Virus record (IMG/VR): IMGVR_UViG_3300044710_000107
Span: 24,246-88,245 of that record
Strand: one strand, 5' to 3'
Origin: a virus
Length of the DNA: 64,000 nt
The position numbers and the translations under genes were made by a program. The notes beneath the pieces were generated by a model. The model was given only the letters and a program-made list of their open reading frames with translations, did no database searches and was not told the origin of the DNA. Positions 53,832-60,919 of the stretch are shown here, piece by piece (the first letter of the stretch is position 1; the number at the start of each line of letters is the position of its first letter).

Positions 53832-54447
53832 ACTGGACGAACTCCGGCGGCGGTGCGACCCGTCGCCCCAGTTCGGCCATACCGTCGCCTTCGGTGACTT
53901 TCGATCCCCTCCGGGCCGCGTCATTGCTGACGTTCCGGATCTGCGCCCTGATCTTTTCCTGCTCGGCCAGGGGCATGTTGTGGTGAACCTCACGCATGTA
54001 GCGGTTGTAGAGGCTCAGGGGGATGCGCATTGCCAGCATCTCGTTGACGGCGATCACACCGGCGTACTCGCCGGATGAGATCGTGACGCCCTGCCAACCG
54101 GGGCAGTCCTCGGCACGGATCGGCCTGTAGCCAATCCGAATGCGCCAGGAGATCGAGTCCCGTGCGTTGGTGGTCGTCGCCCAGAAAACGTGGAAGCCGG
54201 GCATCGCCGGAAGGTCCGGTAGAACGGACTGGATCAGTGAATCGCGGAACAACTCGAGGCGCTCGTCCTCGGTCATCTCGCGGTCCTCGGTGAACTCGCG
54301 GTCGTTGCCTTCTCGCTCGGCTGCGATACGCTCGTCCGACACGACATCGCGGGGCTGCCGCGGCGCACGCCCGGGGCCACGACGCGGTGGCTCCCCCGGC
54401 GCTGCACCAAGGCTTTCTTCCCGTCCGTCCACTCGGGCCTCCGTCAT
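53830..54447 (-). CDS. Conserved head-region protein of unknown function
   Basis: A 205-residue protein. The N-terminus is charged and proline/arginine-rich (R-R-G-P-G-R-A-P-R-Q-P-R-D). The folded part contains M-P-G-F-H-V-F-W-A-T-T-T-N-A-R-D, then I-R-I-G-Y-R-P-I-R-A-E-D and a helical end (M-P-L-A-E-Q-E-K-I-R-A-Q-I-R). The W-x-(T/S)-T-x-N-x-x-D-S-I-x-x-R motif occurs in podovirus proteins encoded between scaffold and capsid genes. ATGA-coupled to the scaffold gene. Confidence 0.65.
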   Translation of the reverse strand: MTEARVDGREESLGAAPGEPPRRGPGRAPRQPRDVVSDERIAAEREGNDREFTEDREMTEDERLELFRDSLIQSVLPDLPAMPGFHVFWATTTNARDSISWRIRIGYRPIRAEDCPGWQGVTISSGEYAGVIAVNEMLAMRIPLSLYNRYMREVHHNMPLAEQEKIRAQIRNVSNDAARRGSKVTEGDGMAELGRRVAPPPEFVQ

Positions 54448-55748
54448 TGCCGAACCGTGCCGTTGGCGCGGTCGAACTCTTGGTACTGCTTCAGCACGCG
54501 GCGAAACCGCGTTTGGTCCTCGACGGTCGTGCCGTCGCGGCCGATGATTCCGGCTTCTTGCAAGGCGAGCTTGCGGGCCGGACTCAGGTATACTTGGTTG
54601 CCGGATGGACCGGCCGGCGGCCGATCACCGCCCCCTGGAACCATCGGGCCGCGGCGCTCGGGTGGGGGCGCCTGGCGGCGCTGGCCGTTCCCGTCGCCGT
54701 TGGCAGCGCGGCGCGGCGGTGGTGCTGATGGCTGCACCTCGCCGGCGCGGTGCGGCAGGTACTGCGTCATCAGCTCATCGAGCCGATCCCAGTACTCGAG
54801 GCCGCTGGGGTCGAAGCCCTCGCTGGCGACCTGGAAGTCGAGCCGCAGCGCAATGTCGCTGTCGATGTCGCGGCCGCGGGTTGAGCCGTCGGGCGCGCGG
54901 ACCGTGGTGATCCAGTCATGCCGGCTGGCGAAATCATCGGCGAGCGCCTGTGCGCGGGCGGACAATGGGCGCGGGGCCTGCGGCTGTGGCTGCTGGCGCG
55001 GCTGCGCGCGTGGATCCGGCTGGCGCGGCGGCTGGTCGGTGCGGCCAAGCGGATCGCCGGTCGCCAGCATGTTCCGCTGCACCGTGAGGCGCTGCGTCTC
55101 CATCACGGCGTTGTCGCGAAGCTCGAGCGCGGCATTCAGCGCGTCGCCGTCCTGCGCGATCATCGCCTCGGAAATGCGCCGGCGCGCATCGGCGCCACGG
55201 GCCTGTGCTTCGGCGATGCCGCGATCGAAGGCCGCAAGCTGATCGGCAACGCGGCTTTGGTCGATCTCACTCAGTCGCGGCCCAATCTGGGCAAGCTGCG
55301 GTTCCCACTGCTCGCGCCAGGCCCGAAGCTCCTCGACCTCCCGGCTGAGACGCTGGTTCTCCTGCAACGTGCGGTCGCGGCCCTCACGGCGCGCGGCGCG
55401 GCGTTCGGCGGCGGTACGCGGCTGGCGCGGGCGCCCGGCGGCATCGGCGGCGGCGTCCTCGGCGGCCTGGCGCTCCACCAATGACCGCGGCCCGGCATCG
55501 ATCTCGCTCAGCCGCGGCTCGGCCGGCTGCTGGTTGCGCGGCAGTGGGTTGAAATTGTCGTCGGTCTCGATGATCTCGAACGGCTGCTCGGGCGGCGTGC
55601 CGCGGGCGTCGCGAAGCTGCGGAGCGGCCGGCGCGTTGCGGGCCGGCGCGATACCGTCTGGAAGGGATACGGGGGCCGGAAGCAGCGGGCCTTCGCCGCC
55701 GTCGTCGGGATCGGTCTCGGTCAGATACTCGGTGTTCTGACCTGACAT
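54444..55748 (-). CDS. Scaffold-like coiled-coil protein
   Basis: A 434-residue protein. Residues 1-120 are acidic and disordered. Residues about 120-240 form a heptad-rich coiled coil (L-Q-E-N-Q-R-L-S-R-E-V-E-E-L-R-A-W). A proline/glutamine-rich linker follows (Q-P-Q-P-Q-A-P-R-P-L), then a helical part. Size, composition and position before the capsid gene fit a scaffold protein that shapes the procapsid. The longer upstream frame is inside the co-chaperonin gene; the ATG at 55748 overlaps its stop as TGATG. Confidence 0.72.
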   Translation of the reverse strand: MSGQNTEYLTETDPDDGGEGPLLPAPVSLPDGIAPARNAPAAPQLRDARGTPPEQPFEIIETDDNFNPLPRNQQPAEPRLSEIDAGPRSLVERQAAEDAAADAAGRPRQPRTAAERRAARREGRDRTLQENQRLSREVEELRAWREQWEPQLAQIGPRLSEIDQSRVADQLAAFDRGIAEAQARGADARRRISEAMIAQDGDALNAALELRDNAVMETQRLTVQRNMLATGDPLGRTDQPPRQPDPRAQPRQQPQPQAPRPLSARAQALADDFASRHDWITTVRAPDGSTRGRDIDSDIALRLDFQVASEGFDPSGLEYWDRLDELMTQYLPHRAGEVQPSAPPPRRAANGDGNGQRRQAPPPERRGPMVPGGGDRPPAGPSGNQVYLSPARKLALQEAGIIGRDGTTVEDQTRFRRVLKQYQEFDRANGTVRQ

Positions 55749-56344
55749 CAGTAGAACGCCTTCGCCATCAGGGCGGCGGTGGCATCCGGGTAGCGGCCCA
55801 GCAGCGCCAGGTCCTTGAACATCGCGAAGCGGACGAAGTCGGTGACGCGCACGTGCCGTACGCCGCCCTCTTCCGGCGCCGGCTGGGTGTCGGTGCGCTG
55901 GTACGCGACCGCCCAGGGATCGCCCTGGTATTTCGGCACCTTGACGAAGTCGCCGACCTTGCACCAGGCGCCCTCGGGCCATGGTTGGTAGGTGTCGCGG
56001 CTGTGGAAGCAGAGCGGCCCGAGCGCGATCACCTTGGCGACCTGCGTATTGTCGTGCTCAGTCTTCCGGGCGTCGCTCATCAGTTCCATACTGCCGGCCC
56101 GCAACTTCGGCTGGCGGATCATCACCAGAACGAGGCTGCCGAGCGGCTCGACGCCTGGATCGACGTCGGGGAAGGCTTCCTCGATCGAGTCGAAGTCGAA
56201 GCTGACGTTGTTGCCATCCGGGACGGCGTTGCTGGCGCGCGGGATGAACAGCTTCGGCTTGCCGGTGCGGTCGACCTCGGCGAAATGCTCCGCTGCCTGC
56301 TCGGAGAAGTCTCGGGCGAGCGGCGCGGTGCGGCCGGACGGCAT
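55748..56344 (-). CDS. GroES/gp31-like co-chaperonin-like protein
   Basis: A 198-residue protein with the co-chaperonin order of beta strands: L-G-S-L-V-L-V-M-I-R-Q-P, a mobile-loop-like segment (R-A-G-S-M-E-L-M-S-D-A-R-K-T), V-A-K-V-I-A-L-G-P-L-C and P-E-G-A-W-C-K-V-G-D-F-V-K-V-P. This matches phage Cpn10/GroES-type proteins that cap GroEL to fold large capsid proteins. N- and C-terminal extensions make it about twice the usual Cpn10 length. It sits next to the scaffold gene, as phage co-chaperonins often do with head genes. Confidence 0.72.
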   Translation of the reverse strand: MPSGRTAPLARDFSEQAAEHFAEVDRTGKPKLFIPRASNAVPDGNNVSFDFDSIEEAFPDVDPGVEPLGSLVLVMIRQPKLRAGSMELMSDARKTEHDNTQVAKVIALGPLCFHSRDTYQPWPEGAWCKVGDFVKVPKYQGDPWAVAYQRTDTQPAPEEGGVRHVRVTDFVRFAMFKDLALLGRYPDATAALMAKAFY

Positions 56345-56532
56345 CAGAGCTTGTCCCCATCGTCGTCGGTCCGCATGAACTCGCGGTATTTCTGCTTCGC
56401 CTCGGAGAACGCGGCGTGCTTGGCCTTCAGCGCGGTATCCACGTCCGGACGACCGAACGGGTTCTTCAGAAGATTTTCAGCGCACTGTGCCATTGCCTTG
56501 TCGAGCCAGAGTTCGAACGCCGTTCCGCTCAT
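56344..56532 (-). CDS. Small first gene of the late operon
   Basis: A 62-residue helical protein (MSGTAFELWLDKAMAQCAEN, then A-L-K-A-K-H-A-A-F-S-E-A-K-Q-K-Y-R-E-F). Its stop overlaps the start of the co-chaperonin-like gene. The leftward late promoter should lie in the A/T-rich 143-base gap to its right. It may be an assembly factor; not recognised. Confidence 0.6.
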   Translation of the reverse strand: MSGTAFELWLDKAMAQCAENLLKNPFGRPDVDTALKAKHAAFSEAKQKYREFMRTDDDGDKL

Positions 56533-56675
56533 GTGGCGACAGCCTTGTGCCCAAATCGGGCGACAATCAACGGCTAGTGGCCGTTTAGTTATGAACCGTG
56601 TAGATATAGATTATTGACGCGCCGTGTGATCGCGTGGCCTAAGCGTGATTGACCGGCAACCACGGGGAGCGCGCG
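56533..56675. promoter_or_regulatory. Divergent promoter region between late operon and HTH gene
   Basis: This 143-base gap is the A/T-richest part of the right half (TGTAGATATAGATTATTGACG around 56599-56619). Rightward, TTGACG (56614-56619) with CCTAAG about 18 bases on could serve the HTH gene. Leftward, the complement of the TATAGAT stretch (ATCTATA) gives possible -10 sequences for the late operon. The exact start points cannot be set from sequence alone. Confidence 0.4.
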
Positions 56676-56900
56676 GTGGGCGTCCAGACCAAGGATCTGC
56701 TGAACCGGAAGGAAGCCGCCGAGCACCTGACGGCGCTTGGCTATCCGATTGCGCCAGGCACGCTCGCGAACCTCGCGCTGAAGCGCCGCGGGCCGCCCTA
56801 CACGCGGTTCATGTGGCGGGTGGTGACGTACAAGCGGGCCGATCTGGAGGCGTGGGCACGCAGCGAGAGCGTGGTCGCCGGCGGCCCGCCGGTCAGGTAG
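56676..56900 (+). CDS. HTH_17/excisionase-like DNA-binding protein
   Basis: A 74-residue protein starting at GTG 56676 with GGGGAG 7 bases upstream; a TTG 27 bases earlier is less likely. The L-N-R-K-E-A-A-E-H-L-x-x-L-G, then P-G-T-L-A-N-L-A-L-K-R-R-G-P-P-Y, then V-T-Y-K-R-A-D-L-E-A-W pattern is the winged HTH of AlpA/excisionase proteins (HTH_17). With no integrase in the window it is more likely a regulator, perhaps of the divergent late operon. Confidence 0.8.
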   Translation: MGVQTKDLLNRKEAAEHLTALGYPIAPGTLANLALKRRGPPYTRFMWRVVTYKRADLEAWARSESVVAGGPPVR

Positions 56901-57254
56901 CGGATACCATTGGGGCCGCCCCGACAATCCGGCAGCGGCCCCTTCTCGCGGTGTGTTTCGGTGTGCGGCTCAGCCGCCTGTCCGAGACAAAATCACAACG
57001 CTGCCGAGAGCGCAAGCCCCATGCCATCGCGCGGGAGAAAAGTGGGAGCGGGCCGTTTGATCTACCCAAGGACGACCTGGGAGAAACCCGCTCCCGTCAG
57101 CCCCGCGGGCGAAACCGCAGCCGAGCGACGTGACATGCAGTTTTCCGCCGCGCACTCACGAATCAGGAGTCGAAAGGCCGACGCGGCGCACCGGGTGGGA
57201 GTCTTGGTCGCCCGGCTCAGCGACCCTGCGCCGATCCGAGCAGGGGCGCAACGG
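56901..57254. other. Gene-free stretch between convergent genes, holding a two-level hairpin
   Basis: These 354 bases lie between the ends of the rightward HTH gene and the leftward small-gene operon. The rightward frame through this stretch (56910-57395) lacks a good start and family features and is not accepted. The region contains a nested stem at 57044-57095 and the repeated word GGGAGAAA at 57033-57040 and 57079-57086. It probably holds termination signals, and perhaps a structured RNA. Confidence 0.5.
57044..57095. ncRNA. Candidate structured RNA or terminator
   Basis: GGGAGCGGG (57044-57052) pairs perfectly with CCCGCTCCC (57087-57095). Inside the 34-base loop, CCCAAGG (57065-57071) pairs with CCTGGG (57076-57081) with one bulged A. 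The two-level stem is stable on either strand. No U-run follows, so a pure terminator is less likely than a processed or regulatory RNA. The strand is not known. Confidence 0.3.
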
Positions 57255-57563
57255 TTATTCCGGCTTGATCTCGCTGCCGAGCGGCGCGAATGGCATCTCT
57301 CTCGACGTGGCACCGACCCACGGATAGCCAGCGCCGATCGCCAGTGCCTGCGCGATCAGCCACGCGGCCTGTCGCGCATCGGGCTCCGAGAATGAGGCGG
57401 AGAAGCGGCCATCGACCACCAGCGCGATCTTGTCGCCATCCCTGAACCCGGTCAGGCGCGGGATGATCCTGCCCTCAACCTGCACGCGCCACTCCTCGAA
57501 CGGCCCGATTAGCAACGGCGGTTGCTCTGTGGGCGCCGGGAACGGCGTGACGTTGTCGGTCAT
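57255..57563 (-). CDS. Last gene of the small leftward operon
   Basis: A 102-residue protein. The N-terminus is proline-rich (T-P-F-P-A-P-T-E-Q-P-P-L-L). A small alpha/beta domain follows (W-R-V-Q-V-E-G-R-I-I-P-R-L-T-G-F, D-K-I-A-L-V-V-D-G-R-F-S, then A-A-W-L-I-A-Q-A-L-A-I-G). Its start overlaps the previous stop by ATGA. Not recognised. Confidence 0.6.
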   Translation of the reverse strand: MTDNVTPFPAPTEQPPLLIGPFEEWRVQVEGRIIPRLTGFRDGDKIALVVDGRFSASFSEPDARQAAWLIAQALAIGAGYPWVGATSREMPFAPLGSEIKPE

Positions 57564-57805
57564 GACGGCTTCCTGCCTTCCTCGAATTCCTCGCGGCGGT
57601 CCATGCTGTGGTGCACGAGGATACCCTCATCATCGGTCGGGCGGCACCAGCAGTCCTCTCGGGCTACATGCTCCCGCAGGTCGGTGATCGGCATGACGTG
57701 CGAGACGCCTGCAGCCTGGACCACGCGCCACTTGTCCCCGAGTTGCAGGTCCTCTGCGGCGACGGGGTGCGGACGCGAACTCTGTCCCATGTGGGGATCG
57801 CTCAT
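57560..57805 (-). CDS. Small conserved phage protein with C-W-C and H-H motifs
   Basis: An 81-residue protein containing H-V-M-P-I-T-D-L-R-E-H, then C-W-C-R-P-T-D-D-E-G-I-L-V-H-H-S-M-D-R-R-E. This pattern (H-x-x-P-x-x-D-x-x-x-H, C-x-C-x-P, H-x-x-x-D-x-R-E) recurs in small phage proteins of unknown function. The Cys and His could bind one metal ion. ATG 57805 overlaps the previous stop (ATGA); the longer frame upstream is the neighbouring gene. Confidence 0.65.
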   Translation of the reverse strand: MSDPHMGQSSRPHPVAAEDLQLGDKWRVVQAAGVSHVMPITDLREHVAREDCWCRPTDDEGILVHHSMDRREEFEEGRKPS

Positions 57806-58059
57806 GGCGGGAACGTCAGCGCGAGTTGCTGGTCGGACCGCTCGCGGTCGTAGACCTGGAAGTCGTGCGGGCCGCAAGGGATGGCGATCGGAGCGTCGGG
57901 CGCAGCCTCACGGAGCGCGGCCCGGACCCGGTCGATCCCGTCCCGCGGCGCGACGGCCTCGATGATCGCCCGTAGCCAGTTTGCGGCCTCCACCCACGTC
58001 GAGAAGCGCGCGGACGCCTGCCCGAGCCGGCCTTGGTAGGAGCCGGTCCACGCGGTCAT
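57802..58059 (-). CDS. Small protein of unknown function
   Basis: An 85-residue protein (MTAWTGSYQGRLGQASARFS) with one amphipathic helix (V-E-A-A-N-W-L-R-A-I-I-E-A-V) and a C-terminal beta segment (H-D-F-Q-V-Y-D-R-E-R-S). ATGA overlaps couple it on both sides in the leftward operon. No family recognised. Confidence 0.55.
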   Translation of the reverse strand: MTAWTGSYQGRLGQASARFSTWVEAANWLRAIIEAVAPRDGIDRVRAALREAAPDAPIAIPCGPHDFQVYDRERSDQQLALTFPP

Positions 58060-58295
58060 CGACGCCGCGCCCAATGCTCGGCGGCGCCGGGAAGATGCGG
58101 CATCATGCCGAAGGTCTCATCGTCGTAGGCCCGGCGCTCGGCCGAGGTCATCGCCTCGTACTTCGCTCGCTCGGCCGCGCCCTGCTCGGCGATCTGTTTA
58201 TCGAACGCAGCGCGATGCCGGATAACTTCCTCGGGCGTCCGCTTCAACGCCGAGCGCAAAATGTCCGCGAAGGCGGTGCCGCTGCATACGGCCAT
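58056..58295 (-). CDS. Small helical protein of unknown function
   Basis: A 79-residue, charged helical protein (A-F-D-K-Q-I-A-E-Q-G-A-A-E-R-A-K-Y-E, then S-A-E-R-R-A-Y-D-D-E-T-F-G-M-M). It ends in A-R-R-R. Its start overlaps the stop of the membrane peptide gene (TGATG). Not recognised. Confidence 0.55.
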   Translation of the reverse strand: MAVCSGTAFADILRSALKRTPEEVIRHRAAFDKQIAEQGAAERAKYEAMTSAERRAYDDETFGMMPHLPGAAEHWARRR

Positions 58296-58396
58296 CAGGC
58301 CAACCCTTCAGGCGGGAACCCGGTCGCACACCACCACAGCAGGCCGATCAGCGCCAGAAACACGCCGCCGGCCAGCAGTGCCAGCGTCAGCAGCAT
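58295..58396 (-). CDS. 33-residue single-span membrane peptide
   Basis: An ATG at 58396 overlaps the preceding stop (TGATG) and its own stop overlaps the next start (TGATG), so it is a true member of the operon although very short. It encodes one membrane helix, M-L-L-T-L-A-L-L-A-G-G-V-F-L-A-L-I-G-L-L, followed by W-W-C-A-T-G-F-P-P-E. It is probably in the inner membrane. Possible roles are superinfection exclusion or small regulatory peptide; neither is shown. Confidence 0.65.
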   Translation of the reverse strand: MLLTLALLAGGVFLALIGLLWWCATGFPPEGLA

Positions 58397-58725
58397 CAGG
58401 CCGTCTTCTCGCCCGTACTGGCCGCGAGCCACAGCCGTTCCCGCAAAAGGTACCCCTCCAAGGACCAGATTTTCTCCCTGGCGCGCTCCCAGGCGATCTT
58501 GCGGCAGATCGCCTCATCGAAGTTCGCCGGGCTGGCGGCGGCGCTCTCGCCGATCACCTGGAAGCCGTTGCGCAGGGTCAGGCAGCAGACCGTCAGGGTG
58601 GTACCGGGGAAAACGTGGTACGCCTCGCCGACGATGGTGGCGTCGATCGCCGCCGGGTTCAGGCGCGGGGCGTTCAGGCCCTTTTGCTGGATTTCTTTCT
58701 CGATGGCTGCTTCGTCGGCGCTCAT
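58396..58725 (-). CDS. Phage Gp49-like family protein
   Basis: A 109-residue protein with G-E-A-Y-H-V-F-P-G-T-T-L-T-V-C-C-L, L-R-N-G-F-Q-V-I-G-E-S-A-A-A-S and R-E-K-I-W-S-L-E-G-Y-L-L-R-E-R-L. This is the full pattern of the Gp49-like (phage_gp49_66) family found in many siphoviruses and podoviruses, of unknown function. ATG 58725 has GGAGG 8 bases upstream. The frame also runs back to a GTG at 58827, which overlaps the previous stop as GTGA, so a longer form of 143 residues is possible. Confidence 0.82.
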   Translation of the reverse strand: MSADEAAIEKEIQQKGLNAPRLNPAAIDATIVGEAYHVFPGTTLTVCCLTLRNGFQVIGESAAASPANFDEAICRKIAWERAREKIWSLEGYLLRERLWLAASTGEKTA

Positions 58726-58823
58726 TGGCTCTGCCTCCGCGGGGAAAAACACGCCCGGCAGGATTTCCCGCAGTCTCGTGCCGGACCCATAGATCAGTTC
58801 TGCGGCTTTGGCGACGCCGAGCG

Positions 58824-59030
58824 TCACCAGGTCTTGCGCTGGTCGTTGGCGATCTTGTTCTCGGTGGAGGGCATGCCGACGCCGTTCGGGTTGGTCGCCG
58901 CGGCGTCGAAGTGGCCCAGCTTCACCCGGTGGTGCATCGGCAGCGGGGGTGCGGCTTCCTCGCGGGGTGCGCCGCCCTGTGTTTTCGCGGCGCCCCCGGT
59001 GAAGTGGGAGTCCTGACGGTCTACGGCCAT
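58824..59030 (-). CDS. First gene of the small leftward operon
   Basis: A 68-residue protein (MAVDRQDSHFTGGAAKTQGG) with AGGAGG as a strong Shine-Dalgarno. It looks partly disordered: glycine/alanine/proline-rich start and a polar end (P-S-T-E-N-K-I-A-N-D-Q-R-K-T-W). The promoter of the operon should be within the gap 59031-59137, which it shares with the methyltransferase gene. Not recognised. Confidence 0.55.
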   Translation of the reverse strand: MAVDRQDSHFTGGAAKTQGGAPREEAAPPLPMHHRVKLGHFDAAATNPNGVGMPSTENKIANDQRKTW

Positions 59031-59137
59031 GCTGGCCTCCTGCGGGTTCTCGGTTCAGTTGCGGACGCAGCATGGTATCATGCTTGCCTGCGCGACCGCC
59101 ATACCCTAATCATTGCGCGCGTGACACAGGGGCGACC

Positions 59138-60670
59138 ATGAGCATTCAGGTCATCGAGGGCGACAGCCTGCTCGTCCTGCCGACGCTGCCGGCGGACAGC
59201 TTCCACGCCATCGTGACCGATCCGCCGTACGGCTTGGAGTTCATGGGCAAGGAGTGGGACGGCTCAGACGGCTTTCGGCGCTCGCTCAACGCCGCCGACG
59301 CCGGCCGCGACGATGTGTTCGGCCGCACGTCGCAGAAGGCCCCGGAGTTCAAGACGGGCGCGAGCTGGCAGACAGGCGCCGGTTTCTCGAAGCCTGGCAT
59401 CGGCGAGCGGCAGACCGCGTGGCCGTCCTTCACCGGTGGCAATGACCAGTTCGGGGGCGCCAACCCGACGTGCGCGACCTGCGGCGGTCGGGCGCGAGGC
59501 AAGAAGAAATGCGCATGCGTTGAGCCTGACTGGCGGGTGAAGGGTGCCGCTCCGGACCGGCAGTATGGCCGGCATCGCCAGATGCTTACCTATCAGCAAT
59601 GGTGCGAAGCGTGGGCGCATGAGGCCCTTCGCGTCCTCAAGCCCGGCGGCCATATGCTCGCGTTCGGTGGCACGCGGACCTATCACCGGCTGGTGTGCGC
59701 GATCGAGGACGCAGGCTTTGAAATCCGCGACGCGATCATGTGGCATTACGGCAGCGGCTTTCCGAAGTCGCTCGATGTCAGCAAGGCGATCGACAAAGCG
59801 GCTCGGGCCGAGCGCGAGGTCATCGCGGAGGGCGCGCCCGTAAAGCGCATGATCCCCGGTGCCGACCAGGACGCTACCGGCTCGTGGGTCAAGGACAATG
59901 GCCGCGAGTTCGTGCCGACGCAGACCGTGCCGGCCACGGATGCCGCGCGGAAATGGTCTGGCTGGGGCACGGCGCTGAAACCGGCGACCGAGATCATCTG
60001 CGTGGCGCGCAAGCCGCTGATCGGAACCGTGGTGGCGAACGTGCTGGCGCACGGGACCGGCGCGCTGAACATCGATGGGTGCCGGGTCGATGGACCGATG
60101 GACGGCGTTTGGGGAACGAGCAATGCGACTGTCGGCAGAGATCGGATGTTCAACGCATCTCCCGAGATGGGCGAGTATCGAAGTGAAAAACATCCGGCTG
60201 GGCGATGGCCGGCGAACGTGATCCACGACGGCAGCGAGGAGGTGGTGGCAGCGTTTCCGCAAGCGCCGGGGCAGATGGCGGCTGTGCGGCCAGATAGCGG
60301 CACCGGGCAGAAAACCGACGGCATCTACGGCGCGTTCGGCACGAACAGCGATCATGATCCGCGAGGGGACGCCGGCTCTGCGGCACGGTTTTTCTACTGC
60401 GCGAAGGCTGATAAGGGCGACCGCGCCGACTCCAAGCACCCGACCGTGAAGCCACTCGCGCTGTTCGAGTGGCTGGTCAAGCTGGTGACGCCGCCGGGCG
60501 GTCACGTGCTGGATTGCTTCGCCGGTAGCGGCATCGCCGGTGAAGCGTGCATGAAGCTGGGCTTCGACTGCACCATGATCGAGCGCGACCCGCAGCACGC
60601 GGCGGACATTCGGCACCGGATCAAGCGGTGGTCTGGCCAGGATACGCCGCTTTTCGCCGCAGCCGACTGA
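59138..60670 (+). CDS. DNA adenine/cytosine-N4 methyltransferase (DPPY type)
   Basis: A 510-residue protein with the catalytic D-P-P-Y at 28-31 and the S-adenosylmethionine-binding D-C-F-A-G-S-G near residue 460. D-P-P-Y before F-x-G-x-G is the beta-class order. It methylates adenine N6 or cytosine N4. A large central insert holds C-A-T-C-G-G and C-A-C motifs (about 105-130), which could bind zinc and help target recognition. The ATG is preceded by AGGGG. No restriction enzyme is beside it, so self-protection or gene control is likely. Confidence 0.9.
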   Translation: MSIQVIEGDSLLVLPTLPADSFHAIVTDPPYGLEFMGKEWDGSDGFRRSLNAADAGRDDVFGRTSQKAPEFKTGASWQTGAGFSKPGIGERQTAWPSFTGGNDQFGGANPTCATCGGRARGKKKCACVEPDWRVKGAAPDRQYGRHRQMLTYQQWCEAWAHEALRVLKPGGHMLAFGGTRTYHRLVCAIEDAGFEIRDAIMWHYGSGFPKSLDVSKAIDKAARAEREVIAEGAPVKRMIPGADQDATGSWVKDNGREFVPTQTVPATDAARKWSGWGTALKPATEIICVARKPLIGTVVANVLAHGTGALNIDGCRVDGPMDGVWGTSNATVGRDRMFNASPEMGEYRSEKHPAGRWPANVIHDGSEEVVAAFPQAPGQMAAVRPDSGTGQKTDGIYGAFGTNSDHDPRGDAGSAARFFYCAKADKGDRADSKHPTVKPLALFEWLVKLVTPPGGHVLDCFAGSGIAGEACMKLGFDCTMIERDPQHAADIRHRIKRWSGQDTPLFAAAD

Positions 60671-60678
60671 GGGGCGCC

Positions 60679-60888
60679 ATGGACGACAAGGCCACGAAGC
60701 AGGAAGTTCGCTACAGCGACCACGGCACCGACCGCGAGCACTGCCAGATTTGCCGGTACTATGTCCATGGCGGCGCCTGCACGAAGGTGGCCGGGCGCAT
60801 CTCGCCGCAAGGTTGGTGCAGGAAGTTCAAGAAATCGCCGCATGCCGGTTACGGCGCCGGCGACCTGCATCCGCGCAGGGCGGCCTGA
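60679..60888 (+). CDS. HiPIP-like small iron-sulfur-type protein
   Basis: A 69-residue protein with four cysteines in the order C-Q-I-C-R-Y-Y, then G-A-C-T-K-V-A-G-R-I-S-P-Q-G-W-C. This matches phage proteins related to high-potential iron-sulfur proteins (C-x-x-C-x-x-F/Y, C-x-x-V-x-G-x-I-S-P-x-G-W-C). Bacterial HiPIPs carry a 4Fe-4S cluster for electron transfer; the small phage forms near the terminase are unexplained. The start lies 8 bases after the methyltransferase stop. Confidence 0.72.
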   Translation: MDDKATKQEVRYSDHGTDREHCQICRYYVHGGACTKVAGRISPQGWCRKFKKSPHAGYGAGDLHPRRAA

Positions 60889-60890
60889 AG

Positions 60891-60911
60891 GTGTTCGTAT
60901 CACACGAATAC
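60891..60911. promoter_or_regulatory. Inverted repeat before the terminase gene
   Basis: GTGTTCGT (60891-60898) and ACGAATAC (60904-60911) form an 8-bp inverted repeat with one mismatch and a 5-base gap, ending 8 bases before the GTG start of the terminase gene. It may act as an operator or a translation-limiting hairpin. No clear Shine-Dalgarno is seen before that GTG. Confidence 0.35.
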
Positions 60912-60919
60912 CCTGACCG

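Noticed and set aside
56910-57395. A 161-codon rightward frame in the gap after the HTH gene
   Set aside because: Arg/Ser/Pro-rich with no ribosome site. It overlaps the convergent 57255 gene by 141 bases, and that gene has better composition and coupling.
59264-60616. A 450-codon leftward open frame
   Set aside because: Antisense to the methyltransferase, whose catalytic motifs are clear; no motif on this strand.
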